This document shows, piece by piece, positions 24,601 through 38,270 of a stretch of DNA of 64,000 nucleotides (positions are counted from its first letter, which is position 1; each line of letters opens with the position of its first letter). Where the stretch lies: the NCBI GenBank assembly GCA_018881555.1, contig JACAXG010000025.1, positions 5,711,899 to 5,775,898 on the forward strand. Reading direction: 5' to 3'. The DNA is from Amblyornis subalaris (Eukaryota; Chordata; Aves; Passeriformes; Ptilonorhynchidae). The notes beneath the pieces are model-generated. The model ran no database searches and was not told the DNA's origin. It saw only the letters and a program-made list of their open reading frames with translations. The translations under genes were made by a program, and so were the position numbers.

Positions 24601-27600
24601 TTTCCTTATTCTGCTCTGTCCCGGGAGTAACCCATGCCCAGAGCGTGAAGAAGCACAGTTGTTGGCAGTCAGATAAGTTTTATATATTATAATGAAGACA
24701 AAAAACATTCCAAGCTCATTAAACCAAAGGTCCTGACTCCTGACCCCTTTGTAATTCCACCCATTCTCATCTGTGTTCTCACAGTGGTTGGGATATAGCG
24801 AGGCAGGATCCATTCAGGAAGGTGGTGTGAGTGCATAAGTGTAGTTACTTCAATGGTTAGGAACACTTTCTGCATACCAAAGAGACCTTAAAACAGGAAA
24901 GCTTTCATTGCCAGAAGTTAAAGTGCCTTTAATATTTATTATACAGTTAATATGCCTCTTCAGAAAATCCTTTGAGGGAAATAACAAAGATCAATAGAGG
25001 CCTGATGAATCCTAAATGGAGAAACTAAAAGAAGTATTTATATTTCTGTCTATGTATCTCCTACAGATGACAGCAAATCTGTGGGCATATTATAGCAATG
25101 GCCAAGGGTATCCTGTGGAATTAAGGAAAGGGGAAGACATTTTCAAACACAAGAACAAACACTGTGCCCTACTAAAATGTTAATTAACATGCAAAGCATC
25201 AAACTACATATCTGCCCTTCCAGAAACAATGGGCTCATGGAAATAATGAATAAAATACTAGCTTATTTATCAAAATACTGTGCGTAAAATTCACCAAGAA
25301 CATGACATCTGTAAGAAAATGTCAAACATCTACTGCAGAAAAATGAATGACCCATATCTCTTTCACTGTGCTGACACTAAGCTGAGTTTATTTCTTTGGA
25401 GCACATTTAATTCTGAAAAAGAATGGGAAAAAGAAAGAGAAGACCCTTGGGAAATGATCAAATTGTTAATAAAATTTTTGGATGTACTGTGTATTTACAG
25501 CCCCTTAAAGAGTCAAAAACTCTGCTTTTTTATTTACGTGTGGAAAAAGGCCCAGTGTTTGATAGCCATTTGTCAAAAATTCCATTGAAGTTATAGTTGA
25601 TGCAAAATTTCAATATCAATACCATGCAGTAAGCAAGGTGTAAGGACAAATAACATGATATTTGGCATAGAACCATAATTATTGATGTCCCAAATGGACT
25701 CTATACTGCTGATGCATACAGCTCACTGATAAAAACTTCTTAGTAGCCCTGGATAATTAAACTTGTCACCTGCACCATGCAAGCTCCACTGAGCATTTAG
25801 GATGAGGATTCACAAATGGGTTATGTCNGCACAAGGGTTTTTTGTACAATATTATTAAGTTATCCTTGTATAATACCATTGTGAATGTGCAAGGCAAATA
25901 GAATACATCATCCATGTTACTGGAGGTTTTCCCTCATGACTTGCTTTTTCCATGAAATGAAGCCCTTCAAAAATGGGCATTTACTTCCTCGACAAATTTA
26001 CCCAAATGTATCGATATAGCAGTAAAACTCTTTCAACTTCCCCTGGCTTACATCATTTCCAAAATAACCTTTCTAGACATTTTAAGTGTAAACACTATTT
26101 AGGTTTCAGAGGGATCAGATATAGTTTGGTATCTTCAGCTGACAGCTTGAATCAGAATACATATATGCCACCAGGCTGCTTGTCCCCTCTCTATGCTTGA
26201 CTGGAAACAGAAGGGTCTGCAACTTGATAGAAAATCTTTTTTGCTAAGTTTATTATTGACTAGAGTGGTTCCACTAGGCTTCCATCTGGATCCTGAATGC
26301 TTCCCAACACCACCCACTTCTATCTTACGATTTGAAGTTAAATGTTAAATGAAATAAGCTGAAGCCTGGTGAAGAAATACCATCTTATTCCTCAAGACTA
26401 TTCAACAGAGTTTATGTCCTTATACTTGAATAACTACAATGTGAACAAAATTTCTCATCAACACTTTATGACTTTGTTGCCTAACAGACTGATATATTTA
26501 TTTGGAAAAACGTCACACATCTANAAGTTTCAGAGAACTTTCTCCTGAACCCTGTCATAACCGTGGGGGGTAACGTCAATATTTCAGCATTAAGCAGAAG
26601 CGTTGGCCAAATTTTTTAATGTGCCTGTTTCTGGAGAAGTTGGATGCTGAAATATTTCTTATAATATAAATGCTTTGTAGTGACTATGTCTTGATAGAAT
26701 AGTTTATTAACTGAAAGCAGTATCTCCAAAAGAGCTGCTGAATTGGCCAGTCACCAAAATGACAAGAAAGGCATATTTGTTTATTGTTATCTACATAATT
26801 TTTTAAAAGAACAACAAGTTGTTAAAATAATGTTAAAAATTCACTGCAGATACAAAATGAAACTCAAATGATTTGTTTATAGAGGATATTTGGCACCAAC
26901 GGGAGAGTTAATTTTTCAGAACTCTGCACTTAAATGGCCTTTTGAAAACCTATCCTTCAGTCACTGACTTAGATTTTCAATTTTTGCCATTTTGTAAAAA
27001 CTTCATTGGTTTTACCACCTACCTCTCATATTCTACCTTTTATTCAAAACACCCTGTTTAGATTAGGAAGAATCAACAGATGATTATCTGCCCATTAAAT
27101 CAAATCTCTTGGCACAGAGTAATTCTAGCTTCTTGGCAGCAGGTTATTTATACAGAAAAAAAGTTGGCAATAAAGAATAGGCAACCATTACAGTTTTAGC
27201 ATTTGAAATACCTGTAATAACTCTCAAAATACTGGATGTTTGCTTTATTTATTAAAGTACCCCCTTGCTGAGGAAATAGTTTTGAAAATTATTGTTTAAT
27301 GCAGTGCAATAATTAAGTCCTACCTAAAAATTCCATATCCTAGATTTCATGATTTATTTATTTTGGTTGTATGATTTATGCAGCAAAAAACAGTTGGATG
27401 CCTTTCCTTCTCATTTTATCCCAACAGAGTTTTTATTGTATTCTTCTTTCATTATGTAAACCTATAAAGTAATCCCTGTTGATTTAAAGACAATGGTAGA
27501 CCCATGGTTGTTCATCNAACAAAATTATTTCTTTAACAAAAACAAAAATGATAAATGGCTTTGTTGAGAGTATTTTTTCTATGAATATAAAATATGTTAA

Positions 27601-30600
27601 TGCAAAAGTAAAGTTAATAGACTTCTACTAGATTTCGAAACATTTTGGAAACTCACAGACACAGTAGAAAACCAGAGTTGATCATGTTGTGTTGGCTTGC
27701 CTTGCAGTTATCTCTTCTCATTAACAAGACACCTGACTGTTCCTTAAGGCACAAAACAAAGAGTAGGCATCTCAAATAATGCTAGAAATGAAGCAAACTC
27801 CTTTGTCATCAAGCAGCACTGTAATGAAAGCAAAAGCAGAAGGAAGAAAGCTCTGTCTTTACAGTATTTACAGCAGTATGGCAGACTGTGTATCATCGCT
27901 GGTACTCATCAACAAAAACATGCTTTAATTGAAGCATAAATTGAAGGATAGAAATAATTTACAGAATATAATATGTAGTCTCATCAAATATTTTAGATGT
28001 ATTTCAAAACATAAAAATGATTTTTTTTTATAGTGTGGAAAAAACGCATTTTTTATTACACCTATTTTTTTCCATTTTACATGGCTACATGTGGTGTTTA
28101 GCAACCCTTCTGAGAGACCCCATAGAATTATCATTGATTAAAATGGTATAAAATGGAATATAAAAGATAGGATTACATGGAAGTAGGTGTAATGAATTTG
28201 TATCTAGTTCACTTTCTAATTAAGAGAGAAATTGGATCATATTGATCCAATTAGTAGATTTTTTTTCTAATTCTTCCTGATTGTTTGTATGATGCAATGA
28301 TAATTGCTATTTGATAAACTGCCTTCTATGGGAAGGCAGATTTCACTTCTTATCTGCCTGAAAGAGAAGAAAACATTAACACTATTGTTGTCTCCCGCTG
28401 AGCACTGATCACTTCTTTTTGATCAGAAAGTGACAGAAACATTTTAGTGAATCCTCACTTATCCTACAAGATAGCAAAGGACTGAAGACTCAAATGACCT
28501 GAGAAAGCTGTCTTTGCCAGAGCAGAGCCAAACAAGTACTAATTTGAGAAAATGTCATAATAAATTTTCAAAGCTGACCTTAAAGTGCTCTGAAGTTTTG
28601 AATGCCAAACTCTGAAACATTTTCAGGAAGACTGCTTTCCAGATGATGTCTCATCAAAATTTCAGAAAATCAGGGACTTNAAAAAATGTCCTCTAAACTC
28701 CTGTATAAAGAAGTACACAAAATCCTTATGATCTTCTTGAAATTCTGTCACTTTCACTTTTTTGAAACTATTTTGATCTGTAAAAAGTTTCCTAGCCAAG
28801 ACACCTTCAGATCTTTAGTCATTTAACACACTGCCAGAAATTTCAATATAATGCTGGAAATATTTACTCAGCAGAGCAGGACACAGACATTTTTACAGTT
28901 AGTTGCAAAAAAGAAAGGATATCCTCGGTAATTAATTAATCGTAATTTTCAAGATGCTTAGGAGACACAAGATTTGAACTAGTATGACTTGGAAGATTGC
29001 GACAGGAAAATTAATAGATTTGAAATCTTTAAAGAAAAGTATTCTGTTGCCCATGTCACTTCGCAATGGAACATATATACTTCCTGTTAGCTCTGCTTTG
29101 ACAATTTACCACTATTTAAATTATAGCCAAGATGTTAAACACCACCCAAAGGTCAGGATTTGCATCAGACCTTAGGGTTGACAACCATGATGACTCAGGA
29201 TGTTTCACAGCAGATTTAGTTTAAAGGATGTAGAATAAAACTGAGAAAACTAAAGCCTTTCCAGCTTGAGCCTGCTGTACAGTGTATATTCAAATACTTG
29301 TGATAAAGAAGTAGAAAATTAAGCATGAACTGTAGGTAGTTTTAAAAACTATTTTGTTTTGTTCTGTTGTCTTTGAAAGGCATAGAGACAAAAAAATATT
29401 TTTGTGGCAAAGACAACGCTTAATAGAGTGCATGATCTGAGACCTGCAAATTGCTCAAAGAACTGGAACAGTAGAAAGTTAGTCTATCCCTTCAGTGATG
29501 ATTCATGAGTTTAAATCTGTACCAAGGCATGCCACAGAATCCTGAAATCAAAGTTCGTTTTGGTGCATTCAGAGTTTTTCAGGTTTTTTATATTGTTAAA
29601 ACAAATATTTTCTCTAAGGTGTATNCATTCTTTAAAAATCATATACACACACAAAACCAAACAAAAATACTCCTAATTATAATGACATTTTAGATATGGT
29701 AGAGTGAGGTTTTGCCTTAAGAGGAGGAAAGCTTTGAGAGCTAAACCCTGTTTGAATTTCAAGCTTTCTGAAGTAACTGTAATTCTGATCAAAGGATCAA
29801 ATAGAGGAAAAAAGGCAACATAAGAAAGTGATAGATGGGTTTGGCCCTTACATTCACAGGTNCTTGCTAGCAGGGTTTGGAGGTTGAGAGCACAAATAAT
29901 CTCAAGAAAGAGCGGTGTCTATCTAGAACAAGAGCCATTTAATATCTGAAGAGAAAGGAATCAAGAAGGGTATAACTAGAAGTTAAACTGACAGAGGTCA
30001 TGTCAGTAGCAGCACAAATAGTTTCCTTAGACCTGCAGTAAGATTGATCTCATGGTAGGTATCAGATTAATTGCATATATTACTGAGGAGGTAGAACACC
30101 AACATACTTCACACTAAATATCAGCTTGTTGTCATGAGCTCAAGTGTAGAACACAACTTTTATGGTTGCCATAAGAAGCCATCAGTCTTTCAGACATAGA
30201 AGATGACATAAAATGAAATTACAGACTACTGGAAAGAAATAGGTTAAAAGGTTCTTAAAGAAAAAAAAATAATTAAAATTGAAAAAAAGAAATACAGTTG
30301 TCCAGATGAAAACCTGCATTTCAGTTGAGTCAGCGGAGCATACAAGAAAGTTCAAAAATGGAAAGAAAAGAAGTCCAAATGAGAAAACTAGGAAGGAATA
30401 GTTAGCAGAAAATCAACCCGTGCAATCTCTGCTGAGATGGAATAAGGAGTCATCAGCTACATCAGTGATCAGTTTGAGACACCAGAATGGGAAAACAACA
30501 GGGGCACACCTAGAGGTGTTCAAACCCAGTGAGAGAACTTGCTGAATACCTGGAGGCAAGAATGTTTATGTAGTCAAGCACTGTTAAAAGAGTATTCTAA

Positions 30601-31560
30601 CAGCATATAAAAGACATTCTAATCACCACATCTAATTGCAAAGAGGAATAAAGCTCTAAAATGGCTCAAATGTCTTATGCATAAAGAATAATTAACAATC
30701 AAATTGAAAGCTGCTATCTTGACAGATGATGTATATTAGGACAATGAAAATGCAGTCCATAATTTGAATGTTGAAGAAAATTTCAGATTGTTGTAAGTGT
30801 AGTATTCTTTTTAGTGAAACTTCAACTGGTTTTAGATTAAAATTGGTTTGACTAAGTTTTCATAAGGGTCTAGGACTCGCCTTCAACGTCTCTTTCTGTC
30901 TTCAGTTCAGCTGAGCTCCTACCTAAATTTAAAGAATGAATTTTCAGAAGTGACTCCACCTGAGTTCGGATTACTGAAACCAAGACATCCTCAATCAGAA
31001 GCACACTTTCTTGTTTAAAATTAGAAAATTTGTGCTTTCTGCAACAGGGTGCAGAAAGTAGTTTTCAGACCAAGAGATTGATGCTCTCACTGACACAACT
31101 GGAATCGGAAGCAAGTCTACAATATAATAATAAAAGAGTACAAGTAACTTAATGCAAGAGCAACATTTCCATAGACCAAAATGGTGTTCAAGACCCTGCA
31201 TCCAGATTGTGCATTTCGGGCTGGAATGTCAAACCAGGTTTTTGTTGCTTCTTGGAACAAATTTTCCCACTGTGCATGTGACATTCCAACAGCTCCAAAG
31301 CATACTTTTAGACTTCCTGTCTCCACTGGATTTGAAGCACATTTGGTGATATCTGAAAAAAAAGATTTGGGTCTAATTTTAAAAATATCTGGGACTAGTT
31401 TCCTTTGAAGAGAATCGAGTTTGCATTCACCAAAACCATTCTACAAACAGAATCAGGGCATCATAATGACATTCAAGGAATTAACTCCCAAAAGACAGCA
31501 TTGCTCCATTACAAAACACTGATGTAGATATAGTGATATCTCTGCACCAGAAAAGATTTG
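24601..31560. other. Long AT-rich non-coding stretch, no gene or repeat seen
   Basis: Nearly 7 kb with only short chance frames. A-rich runs occur at about 30255-30300, and 29850-30600 is purine-rich on the + strand without a clear repeat unit. One 10-bp-arm palindrome is listed separately. I recognise no transposon here. Confidence 0.6.
28230..28252. other. Perfect inverted repeat, 10-bp arms and 3-base loop
   Basis: AATTGGATCA (28230-28239) and TGATCCAATT (28243-28252) are exact complements around TAT. Each arm contains ATTGG, the reverse of a CCAAT box, so the element has two opposed CCAAT motifs. No gene start is recognisable nearby. Confidence 0.5.
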
Positions 31561-31990
31561 GAATCATAGAATCGTTCAATCTTTTAGGTTCAAACATACC
31601 TCTAAGGTCATCGAGTCCAACCACTGACTTAACACTATCAAGCCCACCACTAAACCGTGTCCCAAAGTGCCACATGTACATTTCTGCAAAATATCTTCAG
31701 GGATGGTGACTCCACCACTTCTCTGAGCAGCCTGTTCCAATGCTTGGCAACCCTTCCAAAGAGGAAGCTTTTCCTAATATCCAATCTAAACCTCCACTGG
31801 TACTACTTGAGCCCGTTTCCTCTCATCCTGTCTCTTGTTAAGTGAGAGAAGAGACTGACCCCCACCTCACTGCAATCTCCTTTAGGGTAATTGTAGAGAG
31901 TGATAAGGTCCCCCTAAACCTCCTTTTCTCCAGGCTAAACAAACCCAACTCCCTCATCCATGTCACATTTACTGGACAAGTGGAAAGGCT
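31561..31990 (-). mobile_element. CR1 LINE fragment with 3' end (minus strand)
   Basis: Read on the minus strand, the copy runs from about 31990 down to a classical CR1 terminus at 31561, seen on + as GAATCATAGAATCGTTCAAT. Its protein part keeps the CR1 block [15 protein letters not shown] (about 31905-31950), and the 3' untranslated part shows the usual 'ggttggactcgatgacct'-like stretch (about 31600-31620 on +). Several frame breaks lie between these landmarks, so no protein is possible. The 5' truncation point is blurred at 31960-31990. Confidence 0.9.
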
Positions 31991-34815
31991 GAGACACTTA
32001 AATTTGTCAGTGACAATAATAGTCCAGGAGGATGTCAGTGTCACCCGTGCAGGTTCTGGCTGAACATACCAAGAGTGTGCAGAGCTGAAGAATTTTGTAA
32101 TAAGGAAACTGGTGTGTCTGCCCTCAAAATGGGGGAAAAAATCTGAATTACAGCTAGACAGATGCCACAGAACCCAAACTAAATTCCTCTAAAATAAACT
32201 GCTATTGGAGAAAGTACACTGTGATCAGGATGGGATGTCCTGCAGGGAGGCCAACAAGACAAATGGCCAGACAAAATGATGGTTGAGCATCGTAGTATTT
32301 TTAACAAGGCTTGCTGGTTTGTTCCTGAAAGTAAGCAACGGAGAAAAATGCTGGCAAAAATTTCTCGCCTATAATTAAACCTAAAAGTCCCATTCATTTG
32401 TCCTCCAAGCAAAGTATTGCTATGGCTCAGGAGAAGAGAACAATCCTGGCTACTGAAATGGTACCAGAAAACACCGAGTTAAGCAACACAGGTTGGAATC
32501 TTTCAGCTGAAAGACAGTTATAGAACTGACAGAGGACCCAAACCAGAGACATTAGATATACTACATCGACTACATGAAAGCTTTTGACTTGGCGGGTCAG
32601 CTGAGATCATTCAACTCATGGAGCAATAAATAGTTCCTTCTAAAAGCTGGGAAAAAAGCTGAAATCAATGCCTATTAAAGACTTTTAGAAAAAAGTATCC
32701 AGAGAAGGAATTCTCTCACATGCCTTTATAATTATAAGGCACTGAAAGAGCACCACAGCTCCAGGGCTCNGTAGGCACCCTCAGGTAAGCACAGCTAACA
32801 GAATTCTCTGTTACCACCAGCAAACTTCCGAGTGTTGCTGGATGAGTCATTCATTGTTCCAGGGTAATAATTACCTACTGAATGGTTGCAGGATAAAGCT
32901 GGCAAATATACTANCCTGGAGACAGAATAAAATGTGTAAGGATTCATTAGAAACAGCATAAAAAGCAAGTCTTTTGGTGTTTTGCAGACTATCTGTCATG
33001 GAAACCACTAGGGCCCTGGTGCGAAGTTGGCAGCTGCAATGTAAGAAGCAAACAGAATAGAACAGAATAGATAATAATTTTTTTAAAGATGGCCTTGTTG
33101 GCCACAGACATGTTCTGTATTGTAAGTTGTGTCACTTGATTATATCGCATTTGAAACCATCCTGTTGCTGTGCTGCTACTGCACTTCTCTGTAGCTCAGG
33201 GAGATTTCTAAGGCAGTGCAATCATTGGGGTTTCTCTGTCTAGCTTGAAGAGGCAGGGTAATCGGCTTAACCACACATCACTTAGGAGAGAAGAGTAGAG
33301 ACACGTGCAAAGACTACAAGCAAAAGCTCCTGTATTCCTGTTTCCACAGATCCAAAGCGCCTCCCAGTTTTGTGTGGTTTTGTGACACTACTCCTGACAG
33401 TGATACTAGACNGGATAAATGTAGATCCCTTCTACATTTCTATGCTGTAAGTTTAAAATCTAATTGCTAAACACTCTTTGCANGATGTAATAACTGAGGA
33501 ACTATTGGTTCCTAATAAACATCAATAAGTCCTGTTGTTCCAGTAGGCTTTTCATTCTACTGATGACATGTTAAATAGAGTTGGTTCCCATGTTTTTGAC
33601 CATTTTTCAGAAGCCTCCTGTCTATAGCACTGTGTATATANTTAGATTAGATATTTCTTAATGTCNGTTTCTTATTGGATTTCTTCTCCTCATATCTGAT
33701 TTGCTTTATTTGTTTTACTTATGTATGACCTGATATGGAAATTCTGCTTTCTCTCCTGCCCATGTACACTGGGAACAACTCTGAAACTTAGATTGATACT
33801 GAACCCTCTGAGAGGAAAATTTGGCCATTTCTACNTAATTTAACTATGTTTAATTGATCCACAGCTGTAGTATGAACACACTAGGAATGAATTGTCAATA
33901 CTGCTTTCCTATCTAAGCATATGGGTGTAATTTACAGATTTCTTCTCAAGATGTAGGCAGAATTTAAGCAACTAATTTCACTAGGTAGTGAACAACCTGT
34001 TCCCTTAGGCATTTGTAAATCTTTGGAGGCTCTTTGCCAGGTTTTTGACCATCAAAGACATTGAAATACTGAAACTCTGCCACTCTCGCCCTACATTCAT
34101 GCTGTGTAAGCAGAAGAGAAGGATGTTGCAGGGTTCAGGCAGTGTGCTGGATTTTTTCCCATTGAACAAAAAGAACTCTGCATAGAAAAGTGTTTCTGGC
34201 TGGAACAGACAACAGACCTTAGCTCTTCTTTTGCTGGGGAAGCAATGCACCCCCTGAGGAGTCTTTAAAGCAATGTTATCTACTGTCCCGCACTGCTACA
34301 GATGGAGTTTGATTCTCCATAACCATGGGCAGGCCAAAGGCATCAGACAAAATTTTCAAGCCTGAAATTCTCCAGTAGCCTTTGTGACACGAATTTTAAC
34401 ACCGGAAAGCGAAAAATGGACTCATGTTCCATATATTGCGATGGATTGATGGTCTCTCACATACCAGATGGACTGCCGAGAATGAGTGGCAGGGGCTGTT
34501 GCCCACAGGGGCTACATCACCACAGAGCAGGACCTCCTTATATCTTGCTTCTGCAGACATCTCTCTTTGTGACCTTCAAAGCCTCAAAATGCTACGTGGT
34601 TATAAAAGGTTCTTAAACAGTCCTTCCTCTTGCCCACATCTTCACAAAGCTTTTATTTCATTACTATGATAGGATTGCAGTTTTATCAGCCCTAGCTTTA
34701 TTCCAGCAGTAACTTTTAAAGAGTTATAACTAGGCCGTGTTTCCCCAGCTCCTGTAATCCTCTACCACAAAAGAAGGGATATAAATGAGGTACATTATCA
34801 TTATATATTACCACA
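31991..34815. other. Non-coding stretch, no gene seen
   Basis: AT-rich unique DNA with a short AGAAC/AGAAT run at about 33052-33070, which uses the same 5-mers as the large satellite near 5 kb. The open frames 32179-32412 and 34005-34250 (minus strand) and 34416-34669 (+) have no recognisable domain. Confidence 0.6.
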
Positions 34816-34819
34816 AGAA

Positions 34820-34965
34820 CCAACGTTATAATTAGGTACTGTATCCACTTTGTAATCACTATGGCTTTAATTTCCAATCAAAAGCATCAAAGTCTGACGA
34901 CAGTGACCCCGCTATTGAACAATTCCTTTTCATTTTCTTTGACAATGAATTTTCAAAGGTAAAAG
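34820..34965. other. Candidate conserved non-coding element
   Basis: A repeat-free segment with well-mixed composition, retained CpG (AACGTT, GACGAC, CCCCGCT) and several developmental factor-like words: TAATTAGG-like TATAATTAGG, TGTAATCACT, CTTTAATTTCC and paired SOX-type words ACAAT (in GAACAATTC and GACAATG). Such clustering in AT-rich gene-poor DNA is typical of enhancers near developmental genes. It is a composition-based guess; conservation cannot be seen from one genome. Confidence 0.3.
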
Positions 34966-35489
34966 GGGGGCAGGGNGAAATGGTATTTTATTCTAGAGCT
35001 TCTACATAATTATAGCAATTATAGAAACCTTTCATGTGCTTGGTCAGCTTTTACTGCATACGTTTAGCTGTTGGTTAGAAGTGTCTCTGAAAGTTATAAN
35101 GCGTTTGGGGCACCAGAGTCTGTCCCACCATTATAAATACTGGCTAGGCAGACTAATGATTGCAGAGCGTAGTGGAAAAGGTTAGTCATAAATATGGAGG
35201 ATGTTAGTGCAGGTAACATAAAAGGAATTTAGAAATCTACTTCAGCAAATTGCTGTGTGCTATTTTACCTGTTTCTCTTTCTCTCCTGTTANGAGCAGTA
35301 TTAAAACAGCCCCTAAATGACACAGTAAAGACTCAGACTCGGTTGTGCTAGATATTCAGCAAGNGCAAAAGGTAGCCTTGTCCTAAGTTTGCTGCCATGC
35401 TGCACCCCTGTTGCCCTGGTTTTTGCAGTTTCTTAATGTTTTTCTCTTCTGTAACAAAGTTCTCATGCTCTCTCTGGAAACATGGTCAT

Positions 35490-35760
35490 GTTTTGATAAC
35501 GTCCACTTTATTGTTTACATTCCTTGGTGCTGGGCGGAGACNTTTGATGGATTTTTCCTTTGACCAGTGTGATTGAGAGGTGGCACCATCACCCTCCAAT
35601 CCACACTGGTTTCTAAGAACATATAAAATAAACGGTCGGGATCCTCTCGGCCCCCCCTTCTTGCCTTCTTTGGTTCCTGTTTGACAAGAGCGGTCTCCGT
35701 GTGGTTTTTTCGTGTCCAAGTGCAACACACCCCAAAACTAAACTTTTGGAACACAGAAAT
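35490..35760. mobile_element. CpG-rich LTR-like block (uncertain)
   Basis: About eight CpGs in 250 bases stand out from a CpG-poor neighbourhood. On the + strand TATAAAATAAAC at about 35621-35632 combines a TATA-like box and AATAAA, followed by GGTCGGGATCCTCTC and a C7 run, then a segment with AGCGGTCTCCGTGTGG (about 35688-35703). This layout resembles the U3/R/U5 part of a retroviral LTR, but I found no termini or target duplication and cannot name a family. Orientation is therefore left open. A small CpG island or an unrelated insertion are alternatives. Confidence 0.35.
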
Positions 35761-38270
35761 TATTGAAATGGGAAAGGCTCTTCCACTGTAAATTTCTTCT
35801 TTGAGTAGATTGAATTATACCTAAACACCTGACTTTCTTGTTTCCTCACTAGTATAACTGTGTGTTTCCCACCCCAGGGCTTTTCCCAATGCAGGTGTGT
35901 TAACAAGAGCTGAAGATAAAGGGTCAGATATCTGAGTGGCAGAGGAGTGCCCAAATTTCTGTGTAAATACATTGGGCAGCCAGAGTAGGCAGGACGGTGA
36001 GAAGCAGAGGAGATCAGATCTTCTATGGACCACAGAGCAGAGGCTTCCCAGCCCTGAGNCCAACAGAAACGCAAAGACTCACTGAAATTCTTCAGAGGGA
36101 TTTTTTCTCGAATGAAAAGTCNAAGGTATTTTCTTAAGGATGGAAAGCAAAGCAGAAAGAGAGATTTCAGCCTGCTCCCCTCTTTGGAGATGAGAGCGGT
36201 TGAATGGAAAGGATTATGTGACTACAAAAACCGCAGCCAAAGAAACATCAGTTGGAGACTGTGAATCGGTCCAAGTTGTTCAATAAGGAGTGGAGTTCAC
36301 TGCTCAGTTTAAATGGCTGAGTAAGCTCTGGAGTTGCCTGATGGAGTGCACTCAGTGTTTTCAAACCACGATGGTTTTTTGTTATCATTGTCAATATCAT
36401 TTTGTTCTGAATTAGTAAAAAGTTAAATGTCAAAATGCTACGTATTGACATTATCAAACTATTTCCACTGTTTGGAGTTTGGTTTCATTTTCCTTTGACT
36501 CTTCTGTTTATTGGTATTTTTAAGAATCTGATTTTTCTGTCTCTTTTGTGGTGAATTTTTTTTACTCTGCGTGTTCTCTCGGAAAAGAAAATCATTGCTG
36601 CCTAGTCCTACTCAAAGTTTTCCTTTGCTTAAAGACAACATTTTGCAAACAAAATTAAAACACCATTATATCATATTGTATCCAGAACATTTTAGTCATA
36701 CTAGATATTGTNTAATTCATACAAAATCCGTGATTAACATGAAATAAAAAGGCAATATTTTGAGACAAGATCTACAATTTAGTGTTTGATCCACTAGCTT
36801 GTTCTGTCCTATGAATCTTACTTTCTTAATATTCTTAATATTCCCTACTGATATTGTCAGCCATATATCTAGGCTTCAAGGTGGAAGCTGAGAGATGTAT
36901 GCCATGTGTGCCTACCTGTCATATGCACTGTGCCTTATTTATATTAAATCCATCCATCATAATCTTCGCTTCCACTTCTCTTTTTATCTCATTCATTTTC
37001 CTCCATCATATTATAACCTCCAACCGTCTTTTCCTTCATAAGTTTCGTGGCTCTCAGGCATTTTGGTCTGCTTCCCTGACCTTTCGTAATAACTTCCATC
37101 ATACCAGTTTCCTTCATAACATTTTCTCTGTCACTGACCGTCTCCCTTGGGCTCTGTTAATTTTCTTAGCCTTAAAACTGGTCTCAGAAGCCTCCATGGG
37201 GGTGAGAATAAAAAAGAGGAAAAAAGAGAAAAATTTAAGGGAATGGCAAAAAACAGGAAAATGCATTGAAAAAGTAAAAAGAAATGGGAAAAGTGAAGAA
37301 AAGAAACAGAAATACAGATTGTAAAAACTCTCTTTACAAATTTTCTCTGCTTTCTTTCTGAGGGCAAATCCCTCAGTTATGTAATTTAATTTCCACATAA
37401 ATTTCTCACTGATTCTCCCCTCCCTTGACTATTTTCTTTCTTCATTTTATTTCAAATAAATATTTTTTTCTGAATTGTCTTCCAACTATAGCAATTGCTC
37501 CCACGGCCTCATTTTTCCNACACTTTTGACCCAGGCCAAAGCAACCTTCTGCACAAGGCAGTGTAGNGTGTTCTCGTGGGCCATTGGGTCAGCTTGGGTG
37601 TAGAGTTGTTTGTGTAGAGGCAGGGCTGTCCTGGTCCTGTTTTTAAATTCCACATCATTCAACTTAGAGGAGTTTTATGTCTCTGTGAGTTCCATACCAT
37701 CGCCATAATCAGTGGTATGATTGGTGGTGCACTGCTACATACACATATTTCCAAAGGCAGCATGTATATTCACTCACTTTTGCTGTTCCATAGCACCTCC
37801 CATTGTCAAAAATCAGAGAACAATTTAATGACAAAGGAAGTAAAATATAAACATCTAAAGATTGTTTCTCCCAAGAGCTTTTTTCAAGTGTACACAAGAT
37901 GTCTGTAGACATTCCCATACAATAAGGAGAAGGTTTATAGGATTTCCCATTGTTTGGATGTCTCCCATACCATCCCTACTTGTGAGCACAGCACGGGGCA
38001 TTGGGGCCACAGAGAGAATTGTTCTGATACACTTCACACTCAGAATATAGATCAGAAGAGACCCTTCTAAATCCATTCAGAGGGTCTCAGGATTTATTTA
38101 ATAAGTCTCAAAGCTGACAAATCTATTAAATCTTGGGTGAATTAACATTTTATTCTCCTTCCTCATTACAAGAATATATGTGTTATTATCCATACTGTTT
38201 AAAGTGCTTTTTATCACTCAGTGAATTTTCTTCCCATAGGTAATGTTTTGGGCTTGATCCAGATGCCTTC
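35761..38270. other. Non-coding stretch with a pyrimidine/purine strand switch
   Basis: From about 36950 to 37145 the + strand is strongly pyrimidine-rich, then from 37195 to 37320 it is strongly purine-rich. The open frame 36854-37324 (+, 156 codons, the longest not explained by repeats) is produced by this bias: hydrophobic residues in the first half, Lys/Glu/Arg in the second. I do not call it a gene. The rest is ordinary AT-rich DNA. Confidence 0.55.

Noticed and set aside
36854..37324. 156-codon open frame on +
   Set aside because: It is explained by the pyrimidine/purine strand bias, with no domain and low-complexity Lys/Glu-rich end.
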